Source: Oscillatoria salina IIICB1 (GTDB taxonomy: Bacteria > Cyanobacteriota > Cyanobacteriia > Cyanobacteriales > SIO1D9). Taken from it: 64,000 bases of DNA. The stretch covers positions 37,698 to 101,697 of the forward strand of contig NZ_JAAHBQ010000015.1 in NCBI RefSeq assembly GCF_020144665.1, read 5' to 3'. Of the stretch, positions 57,388-64,000 are shown piece by piece. The notes under the pieces were generated by a model, which was not told the DNA's origin, made no database searches, and was given only the letters and a program-made list of their open reading frames with translations. Within the stretch, counting starts at the first letter, position 1; every line of letters starts with the position of its first letter. The position numbers and the translations under genes were made by a program.

Positions 57388-60300
57388 AAACAAACTTGGC
57401 GATCGCTGTTACTTACTTGGGGATTGTATTGTAAATAATTTTCCAGCCAATTACAACTATCGGCGATTAGTTGCTCTAAGTTTAAACTTTGGGCTGCGGA
57501 ACTGTCGTAACTCCACAGTTTCGCAGTTTTGTCGAAGCTACTCGAAAGGATAAGTTTACCGTCTGGACTAAAGTTAACACTTAAAACTCCTGCTTCGTGA
57601 CCTTGTAAGGTTTGTAGTTCCTGAAAACTCGCGAGACTCCACAATTTAATGGTTTTGTCTTCGCTAGCAGAAGCGAGAACTTTTCCCTCGGGACTGAAAC
57701 TTATATCCCAAACTGTGGATTCGTGACCCGACAAAGTCTGCAATAATTCACCGTCGAGGTTCCAAAGCCGAATGGTGCGATCGCGGCTGGCTGAAGCAAT
57801 AATTTTACTATCGGGGCTAAATTTTACGCTCCAAATTTCATCTTGGTGTCCCTTGATTACAGTTACTATTTTACCATCAATTGTCCAAATTTTCACAGTT
57901 TTATCTTTACTTCCCGAAGCAATAAATTTCCCGTCTGGGCTAAAATTCAGGCTATAAATTGGTTGCTCGTGTGCTTCCCAACTTAGCAATTCTCGACCAT
58001 CAAAGCTCCAAATTTTGATTGTTTTATCGTCACTAGCTGAAGCAAGCAATTTTCCATCAGGACTGAAATTAATCCTATTTACAGGTTCCTCATGTCCCGA
58101 CAAAGTTTGTAATAACTTTCCGTCGCGACTCCAAAGTTTAATTGTCTTGTCTTGACTCGCAGAAGCAATTACTTGGTTATCGGGACTAAATTTAACATCC
58201 GTCACCCAGTTATCATGTCCTGTTAACGTGATAATTTCTTTGCCTTGAGGATGCCAAAGTTTTAACGTATTATCTAAACTAGCCGTGGCTAAAGTTTGAC
58301 CATCGGGACTAAAAACTGCCTGAATAACTGGTTGTTCGTGTCCAGTTAAACGACGCTTAAAGCTAATAGTTTTTAACTGCCAAATTTTGACAGTTCGATC
58401 GTCACTAGCCGAAGCTAAAGTTTGACCATCGGGGCTAAAAGCTAGCTCGGTAATTTCTCCCTGGTGTCCGGCAAATATATCAATTTCCTTACCGTTAAGA
58501 TTCCATAATTTTACCATTTTATCGCCACTACCAGAAGCAATCATTTGACCATCGGGACTAAATTGAACGCTATTAACCCAATTTTCGTGACCCACAAAAG
58601 TTGCTTGTAAGCTACCGTCTAAATGCCAAATTTTTATTGTCTTATCAGCAGCAGCAGAAGCAAGAATTTCCGGTTGATTAGGATGGAAACTTACTTCAAG
58701 AACTTCGGCATTATGTCCTTGGAGAACCTGCAAAACTTCCCCTTCGAGGTTCCAAAGTCGAATTGTGCGATCGCTGCTTGCTGAGGCGATAATTTGACCG
58801 CCTGGGCTAACGCTTACACTACTAATCCAGCCTTGATGTCCCCGTAAGGTTTTGATTTCTGCTCCTTGCAAGTTCCAAAGTTTCACAGTCTTGTCTAAAC
58901 TTCCCGAAACAATTGTCTTTCTATCGGGGCTAAAAGCCACGCTAGTAACGCTATCTTGATGTCCCCGTAAGGTTTTGATTTCTGCTCCTTGCAAGTTCCA
59001 AAGTTTCACAGTCTTGTCCAAACTTCCCGAAACAATTGTCTTTCCATCGGGGCTAAAAGTCACGCTAGTAACGCTATCTTGATGTCCTTGGAGCGTGGCA
59101 ATTTCTTCGCCTTGAAAACTCCAAATTTTAATCGTATTGTCAGCACTAGCCGTGGCAATATATTGATTATCTGGGCTAAAATCAACGCCCGTTATACTAT
59201 CTTGATGTCCGACTAAACGGTTACGTTCTTGGATATTTTGTAATAAATAATTTAAATTTTTAACTGTAGTATTTTTTAGGCGATCGGTAACAGTTATGCT
59301 TGGCAATCTTTGTAACTGATTTGCTGCTTTTATCCCTGCCAACAATGCTTCTAATTGTCGCTCGGATAATGATAAGTTTTCAGCTAAAGAATTTAAAGTT
59401 TCAACTTGACTCGCTCTTACTTGTTGACTTTGCCAATAAGATAATCCTCCTAAACCCAAAGCAGCTATTCCTAAGATACTAATAACTGTCGCTGCTATTT
59501 GTGCTTGTCGAAGTCTTTTTTTTGCTTGTTTTTGTTGTTTTTCTCGTTCGTCTAGACAAGCAACAATAAATTCTTGAACTTCTGTCGATAATTCATCAAC
59601 ATACTTAATATAAATATCTTCGGCTTCTGCTAACCGCAATCCTTGTAATAAAAAGTCTGAATGTTGTTCGTTTTGCCACCATAATTTAGCTGCTTGTTCG
59701 AGTTGTCTTTGTAATTGCATTCGGGCGCGATTTTCTGCTAGCCACCAGCGTAAAGTTGACCAATGACGAATTAAAACTTCGTGAGCAACTTCGACAGTAA
59801 TTTCTTCTCGCTCGCTCTCTAAATAAACTTCGTTTGTTTGTAGCGATCGCTCTCCTTTACTATTAGCATTTTGAGGGTAATTAATAGCATTCACAACTAC
59901 TAATTTGCTAGCAGTTAAAGCTTGCAAAGTTCTTGCTACTAAATCCGCCGGATACTTATTGACAGCTAACTCCGATTTTAAGACTCTCCGACGAGTATCT
60001 TCTGTCCCTTCTCCTAATTGCGTTAAGTTCAAAAAAATCCATTTTGCACAAGCTTGGGCTGCGGGATCTAAACTGTCATAAACGGCTTCTGCTTTTCTTT
60101 CTAAGGCTCCTTTAATCCCGCCAATTTGTTGCTGATAAGCTGTTAAAGTAAGCTTTCCTTGACAGCGATTTTCCCACAACTGTTCTAACACAAATTGCAA
60201 TAAAGGTAAGTCTCCGGTGGCACGATCTAATTGTTGTAATAGCAGTTCAACTAATTCTGGTTCTACTTTTAAACCAACTTGTTCGGCAGGTTTGATAATT

Positions 60301-62453
60301 GCCTGGCGATAGTCTTCTGCTGTTAAATTAGGAGGGACTAAAACACTCGATTGCTGCAATAAATTAGCCAACTCTGGTACTTCTAAACAAGCGCTAATAA
60401 AATCAGCCCGAATAGCGACAACTAATTTAAAGCGATCGCCAGCATATTCGACGGCTTTTAAGAGTATTTTTAAGCAATTTTTTTGCTCATTAGCACTAGC
60501 AAGAGTAAAAAATTCTTCAAATTGATCGATAACTAAGACTCCTACTGGTTCGGGACGCGATCGCAGCCACTGTACGAATCCTTCTACACCTAAATGAAAT
60601 AAGCCTTCTAGCTCTAGTTTCTCATCTTCTGAATTGACCAAAGTTTGCATTAAAGCTTGCCAAGGTTTTGCTCCGGGGCGAAAGCTTTTTACCCACCACT
60701 GTTTGCTTCCAGGAATTTGTTTTCCTTGCTTTATTTGGGCGATCAAACCTGCTTGTAAAACTGAAGATTTTCCGCTTCCTGATGCACCCACTACAGCTAA
60801 AAATGGTTGTTGCCAAAGTTGATTAACCAGTGTCTGAGTTAAATTTTCTCTGCCGTAAAAGTAGCGCGAATCTGTTTCGCGAAAAGCCCGCAAACCAAGA
60901 TAGGGACAAACTCCTAAGTCTAAGCCTTCGCTACTGTCTTGTGGCTGCAAACCGATTTTTTCAGGTAAAATTTCGAGAATACCTTGCGCTCCAGATAGCC
61001 AAACGTGAAGATTAATTTGACTTGCAGCTAATTCCACTTGTAAATTCGTAATCCATTCAGCTACAGGTAAACCAGAGATTTGATTGGCTTTCTCTAAAGT
61101 AGTTAGCAAACCCTGGACAAATTCCTCAGTACTTTCTTCCTCAGCAGTAGCGGTAATTAAACATTGTCCTCGTTCGGTTGGAAGTTGCAAATCTTCTAGC
61201 CAATCTGCTATATTTTTAGTACCAGGACAATCTAAAATTAGAATTTGTTGAGCAATTTGCGAATGACGTAAAACCTGACGCAACCAGGAACGGCTGATTC
61301 GGTATTCTTCAGCAAAAACTAGCCAAGATTCTCCTTCAGTTGTAGTTTCAATTCTGGCGCGCAAATAAAGTAAAATTGTCTGAATTTGAGGAGACTGAAA
61401 ACAGCGCGCGATCGCGTCTTTAGCTTCAGCACAAGTTTTCTGCGATCGCGGTAAATATTCCAACTCAAAATTACCCGCACGGCGTAAAATTTTACTTAGG
61501 GCTAAAGTAGTCCCACTGCTAGGTATTCCTTCGACTACGATAGCTTGACGGTTATTCACTAACTGAAAATCTGGCGATCGCTTACCGAGAATAACTTCCC
61601 CTATTCCTTCCACAATCCGCTTCGGAGTTTGCAAAGAATATTCCGATCGCAACTCCATTATCCCACGCGATCGCTGTTGTTGGTTAATCAGTCGTAGTTG
61701 TTGGTTAGTTTTGTCAATGTATTGCAAGGTTTGGTGATAGACATAACGATACAATCCATCTGCATCGATAATTCCCCGTCTATCCGCCGCCTCGCCACTC
61801 AGTCCGCGCGTCAGGTAATATGTAAATACCCCATGTTCTAATTCGGGAAACTCCCAAGCTTGTTGTCCGCGATCGCAGGATAATAAAGCATAGAATCCTT
61901 GACTTTTTTGGGCTTTTTCCTGCAAAGTTTCGACAATTTGAGCCGTAGGATTTAATCTTAAGGTCATGCTGCCACTGTGACAAGCATCTAACCAAACTAA
62001 CTGTTGATGGGCTGCACATTTCCCCAATAAAGTTAATAATTTTGATAATTTTAACCCGGTTGTTAGTAAATCATTCTCACGAGTATCACCTAAACATAAA
62101 ATAGCTTGTTTCGTTTGGCGATCGAGCATTCCATGTCCGGAAAAATAAAATAATAATGTATCTTCAATTTTTGCTCGTTTAACAATTTCTTCTAAACTCT
62201 CAATTACTGTTACTAAATTAGGCTTTTGTTCAGCAAAATCGTGATAAATTCTTACCTGCTTTTCCGGAAAAATTTCATCTGTTTCCGCAGTAAATGCTTC
62301 TGCTAAAGCCTGACAGTCGGAAGCAGCATAACTTAAAGACGGAAAATGCTCGTCCTGATATTGATTAATTCCCACCAAAATCAGCCAAAGACAAGCTTTT
62401 TTAGTTTTTTGCTGACGATGAGAATAACTGGTACTAACAGCCACGGGAGACAT
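57384..62453 (-). CDS. Caspase-like protease - nSTAND NTPase - 14 WD40 repeats
   Basis: 1689 residues. Peptidase C14 (metacaspase/orthocaspase p20) domain at about 20-265 with catalytic H107 (FYFSGHGM) and C158 (WLDACHSGS). A middle region (about 280-520) resembles a degenerate effector-associated/NTPase-like module. The nSTAND1-type NTPase begins CPYLGLRAFRETDSRYFYGRE, with Walker A around K562 (GASGSGKSS) and Walker B VGVLVIDQFEEFF. A hydrophobic helix near residues 985-1010 (TVISILGIAALGLGGLSYW) precedes 14 WD40 repeats (about 1078-1655), enough for two seven-bladed propellers. Repeats 2 and 3 are almost identical in DNA. Family knowledge: such STAND proteins sense a signal through the propeller and activate a protease, in conflict or cell-death systems. 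The trigger and target here are unknown. Confidence 0.93.
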   Translation of the reverse strand: MSPVAVSTSYSHRQQKTKKACLWLILVGINQYQDEHFPSLSYAASDCQALAEAFTAETDEIFPEKQVRIYHDFAEQKPNLVTVIESLEEIVKRAKIEDTLLFYFSGHGMLDRQTKQAILCLGDTRENDLLTTGLKLSKLLTLLGKCAAHQQLVWLDACHSGSMTLRLNPTAQIVETLQEKAQKSQGFYALLSCDRGQQAWEFPELEHGVFTYYLTRGLSGEAADRRGIIDADGLYRYVYHQTLQYIDKTNQQLRLINQQQRSRGIMELRSEYSLQTPKRIVEGIGEVILGKRSPDFQLVNNRQAIVVEGIPSSGTTLALSKILRRAGNFELEYLPRSQKTCAEAKDAIARCFQSPQIQTILLYLRARIETTTEGESWLVFAEEYRISRSWLRQVLRHSQIAQQILILDCPGTKNIADWLEDLQLPTERGQCLITATAEEESTEEFVQGLLTTLEKANQISGLPVAEWITNLQVELAASQINLHVWLSGAQGILEILPEKIGLQPQDSSEGLDLGVCPYLGLRAFRETDSRYFYGRENLTQTLVNQLWQQPFLAVVGASGSGKSSVLQAGLIAQIKQGKQIPGSKQWWVKSFRPGAKPWQALMQTLVNSEDEKLELEGLFHLGVEGFVQWLRSRPEPVGVLVIDQFEEFFTLASANEQKNCLKILLKAVEYAGDRFKLVVAIRADFISACLEVPELANLLQQSSVLVPPNLTAEDYRQAIIKPAEQVGLKVEPELVELLLQQLDRATGDLPLLQFVLEQLWENRCQGKLTLTAYQQQIGGIKGALERKAEAVYDSLDPAAQACAKWIFLNLTQLGEGTEDTRRRVLKSELAVNKYPADLVARTLQALTASKLVVVNAINYPQNANSKGERSLQTNEVYLESEREEITVEVAHEVLIRHWSTLRWWLAENRARMQLQRQLEQAAKLWWQNEQHSDFLLQGLRLAEAEDIYIKYVDELSTEVQEFIVACLDEREKQQKQAKKRLRQAQIAATVISILGIAALGLGGLSYWQSQQVRASQVETLNSLAENLSLSERQLEALLAGIKAANQLQRLPSITVTDRLKNTTVKNLNYLLQNIQERNRLVGHQDSITGVDFSPDNQYIATASADNTIKIWSFQGEEIATLQGHQDSVTSVTFSPDGKTIVSGSLDKTVKLWNLQGAEIKTLRGHQDSVTSVAFSPDRKTIVSGSLDKTVKLWNLQGAEIKTLRGHQGWISSVSVSPGGQIIASASSDRTIRLWNLEGEVLQVLQGHNAEVLEVSFHPNQPEILASAAADKTIKIWHLDGSLQATFVGHENWVNSVQFSPDGQMIASGSGDKMVKLWNLNGKEIDIFAGHQGEITELAFSPDGQTLASASDDRTVKIWQLKTISFKRRLTGHEQPVIQAVFSPDGQTLATASLDNTLKLWHPQGKEIITLTGHDNWVTDVKFSPDNQVIASASQDKTIKLWSRDGKLLQTLSGHEEPVNRINFSPDGKLLASASDDKTIKIWSFDGRELLSWEAHEQPIYSLNFSPDGKFIASGSKDKTVKIWTIDGKIVTVIKGHQDEIWSVKFSPDSKIIASASRDRTIRLWNLDGELLQTLSGHESTVWDISFSPEGKVLASASEDKTIKLWSLASFQELQTLQGHEAGVLSVNFSPDGKLILSSSFDKTAKLWSYDSSAAQSLNLEQLIADSCNWLENYLQYNPQVSNSDRQVCF
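58832..59077 (-). repeat. Two tandem 123-bp WD40-blade units
   Basis: 58832-58954 and 58955-59077 are nearly identical 123-bp (41-codon) units within the caspase-WD40 gene, encoding consecutive blades that both read GHQDSVTSV...KTIVSGSLDKTVKLWNLQGAEIKTLRG. Only a handful of base differences are visible, which implies a recent duplication or gene conversion. Confidence 0.9.
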
Positions 62454-62581
62454 ATTTTTCTCGGTGGTAATTCAACAGTTTCAATGCTTCAATTTTAACT
62501 TAATTTTCTAATCTAAATCTGCCTTAGCTATGATTAAGTTTTTTGAAGCAGAGAAAACATAGCTTGATTTAACTAATTTTC

Positions 62582-62598
62582 GGGAGCGAGACGCTCCC
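62582..62598. repeat. GGGAGCG hairpin between the SPASM and caspase genes
   Basis: GGGAGCG (62582-62588), AGA loop, CGCTCCC (62592-62598): a perfect 7-bp hairpin 14 bases after the radical SAM stop codon. The same small hairpin type (GGGAGCGAGACGCTCCCACTA) is dispersed in cyanobacteria. It could weaken read-through from the radical SAM gene into the caspase gene. Confidence 0.6.
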
Positions 62599-62612
62599 AC
62601 TAATCTCAGAAA

Positions 62613-63803
62613 TTACTCCTTCCCTGTAGTAACTAACTGCTCTAATTGGTTAAGAAAATGAGACTTTTTCAACTGCATTTTTTCAGTGTTTGAGTCAATA
62701 ATTCCAGCTTGTTGCAAGCGAGCTTCGATATGTTGTAAAGTTCCCTTTTCGACAATGCAGCGAATTGCACCTTGCTCATCAATTTCGTTATATTGACGGC
62801 TTCCTTCAGCTACAGGAAAACCATTACAACTGCCAAAATAAGGACAAGAAGTGCAAGTTGCTACCATTCGTGCTTCTGCTTCAGCAATAACTTGTTGATG
62901 ACGTTTTCCCAGAATTAAATCTTCGAGAGAATGAGTAAAAATATTTCCGTGACTCCGTTCAATATTATAAGCATCTGCAACGCTGTAAATATCTCCTGTA
63001 GTGTTGACTAAATAAATAGATTCCCAATTATTTTTATCGTAAATAATAATTGGTTTATTGGCTGCGTGATGAAGACTAATTTGGCGAAAATACTCCAGCA
63101 AAGGCATAATACTAATATAGCCTTCGTCTTCTAACCACAAATCAACTAATTGACAGTAAGCATTTAAAGTTTCTTGAGGAGTAATTTCAAAGCCCTCATG
63201 TTGTTCGGCAAAAGCACCTTGAAAAAGAGGTAAAACTCGGAAAGAAAGATTCATTTGCTTGTAAAATTGATAAATCTCCCGAATGTAAGCTAAATTTCGT
63301 TTTGTTAGCACTGTAATGCAACCAAAATGAATATTTTCGGCTCGCAAACGATCGATATTTTTTAATACTTTTGGCTGAGAATTATTTCCGGCTCGATCTA
63401 CTCTTAAACTGCCAAATAAATCTAAAGAAACTCCAATTTGGTCAAAGCCATTTTTGAGTAAATCAATTCTTTTATTGTCGAGGAGGGTAAGATTAGTTTG
63501 AATTGAGTTAATAACTGAGTCTGCTAGCTCGCCGAAAACTTGACGTTGAATAGCAAAAGCTTGCCAATAAAATTCTGGTGGTTGAAGAAGAGTTTCGCCG
63601 CCATGCCAATTAAATTCAATGGTGACAGGAAAATTCAACTGACGATAATAACTCGCAATGTTGCGAAACATTTGCTCGACTTGAGTCAAAGAAATAGCAG
63701 CTTTATTTCCTAGTTCGGCATATTCATAGCAGTAACGACAGCGCAGGTTACATAGTTTAGAAGTTTTGACAACGAAGGTTACTTTTCTGGTTTTGGAGAG
63801 CAT
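62613..63803 (-). CDS. Radical SAM/SPASM domain protein
   Basis: 396 residues. The radical SAM core begins at once with C18-x3-C22-x2-C25 (KLCNLRCRYCYEYAEL), binding the SAM [4Fe-4S] cluster. Further family segments: EFNWHGGETLLQPPEFYW (the GGE motif), SIQTNLTLLD and IGVSLDL. The C-terminal SPASM region (about 311-352) has CTSCPYFGSCNGFP and a later IRCIVEKG cysteine, for auxiliary clusters. Such enzymes mature RiPP peptides or sulfatases; neither a precursor peptide nor a sulfatase is visible in the window, but the upstream side is cut off 200 bases away. The neighbouring caspase-STAND gene is 159 bases downstream on the same strand. Confidence 0.9.
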   Translation of the reverse strand: MLSKTRKVTFVVKTSKLCNLRCRYCYEYAELGNKAAISLTQVEQMFRNIASYYRQLNFPVTIEFNWHGGETLLQPPEFYWQAFAIQRQVFGELADSVINSIQTNLTLLDNKRIDLLKNGFDQIGVSLDLFGSLRVDRAGNNSQPKVLKNIDRLRAENIHFGCITVLTKRNLAYIREIYQFYKQMNLSFRVLPLFQGAFAEQHEGFEITPQETLNAYCQLVDLWLEDEGYISIMPLLEYFRQISLHHAANKPIIIYDKNNWESIYLVNTTGDIYSVADAYNIERSHGNIFTHSLEDLILGKRHQQVIAEAEARMVATCTSCPYFGSCNGFPVAEGSRQYNEIDEQGAIRCIVEKGTLQHIEARLQQAGIIDSNTEKMQLKKSHFLNQLEQLVTTGKE

Positions 63804-63834
63804 AATTTTTCCTATTGTTTGAATTGTTTTTGAT

Positions 63835-63852
63835 GACGCACATTTGTGCGTC
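63835..63852. promoter_or_regulatory. 8-bp perfect palindromic hairpin upstream of the SPASM gene
   Basis: GACGCACA-TT-TGTGCGTC, 32 bases upstream of the radical SAM ATG. Operator or small dispersed hairpin; the distance suits a regulator-binding site. Confidence 0.4.
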
Positions 63853-63867
63853 CAGGTAAGATGTTTA

Positions 63868-64000
63868 GTTCAAAAGTTATTGGGTTGGGGGACTAAAGTC
63901 TTGACTACGAATTCATTTGTTCAAAAGTTATTGGGGTTGGGGGACTAAAGTCTTGACTACGAATTCATTTGTTCAAAAGTTATTGGGGTTGGGGGACTAA
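63868..64000. repeat. 52-bp tandem repeat running off the window end
   Basis: Three successive units starting at 63868, 63919 and 63971, each GTTCAAAAGTTATTGGG... then GGGGGACTAAAGTCTTGACT and ACGAATTCATTT. Units 2 and 3 are identical as far as visible; unit 1 lacks one G (51 bp). The period is not a multiple of three and all frames carry stops, so it is non-coding. Continues beyond the window. Confidence 0.85.

Noticed and set aside
63868..64000. Possible CRISPR array at the window end
   Set aside because: The 52-bp units are contiguous with no variable spacers, and no cas genes are present.

Overview
The window is a chromosomal segment of a cyanobacterium. The evidence is the split RNA polymerase genes rpoC1 and rpoC2, a magnesium-chelatase H-type protein, a DUF1517 (FLAP1-type) protein, an alpha/beta hydrolase with a DUF1400 region, and very many HIP1-type GCGATCGC palindromes inside and between genes. 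The genus cannot be fixed from the sequence alone. Large multi-domain signalling proteins and abundant small intergenic repeats suggest a filamentous or colonial, developmentally complex species. No rRNA genes, CRISPR arrays, prophage or intact insertion sequences were seen. There is one tRNA, tRNA-Ser(UGA).

Region by region. 1-6.5 kb: 5'-truncated lexA, a tRNA-dihydrouridine synthase, an Hsp20 small heat-shock protein, a secreted DUF1400 hydrolase and penicillin-binding protein 2. 6.7-12.3 kb: a polyamine-type ABC importer, potA-(unknown 135 aa)-potD-potB-potC, interrupted between potB and potC by an inverted Uma2-family gene and followed by a MITE-like repeat. 12.5-15.8 kb: a DUF1517 membrane protein, then thiamine genes (thiE fused to a ThiD2-like domain, overlapping thiS, with a divergent TenA gene). 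15.8-21.5 kb: tRNA-Ser, a TIGR04168 phosphoesterase, poorly known membrane genes (one pair probably a single gene split at a G6 run) and hflX, whose start is problematic. 21.6-34.4 kb: conserved housekeeping block hisD / rpsT, tatD, rpoB, rpoC1, rpoC2. 34.5-37.5 kb: an HtrA/Deg protease, a CsoR/InrS-like metal sensor and a CAP-domain secreted protein.

The second half (38-64 kb) is more accessory. It carries a 1808-residue hybrid Ser/Thr-kinase / AAA ATPase / GAF / histidine-kinase protein bracketed by two near-identical 32-bp palindromic repeats. Next come a second-type magnesium-chelatase H protein carrying in-frame copies of dispersed repeats, a VapBC-type toxin-antitoxin pair, a bifunctional proline-catabolic PutA, a GNAT acetyltransferase, a membrane glycosyltransferase with duplicated promoter-like elements, several small proteins, and a 1689-residue caspase-nSTAND-WD40 protein (14 WD blades). 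A radical SAM/SPASM enzyme lies directly upstream of the last gene on the same strand. That caspase/STAND plus SPASM neighbourhood is the best candidate here for an undescribed system, but its upstream part lies beyond the window, which ends in a 52-bp tandem repeat.

Start codons were chosen by Shine-Dalgarno spacing and remembered family N-termini. Family assignments come from motif recognition without database searches.
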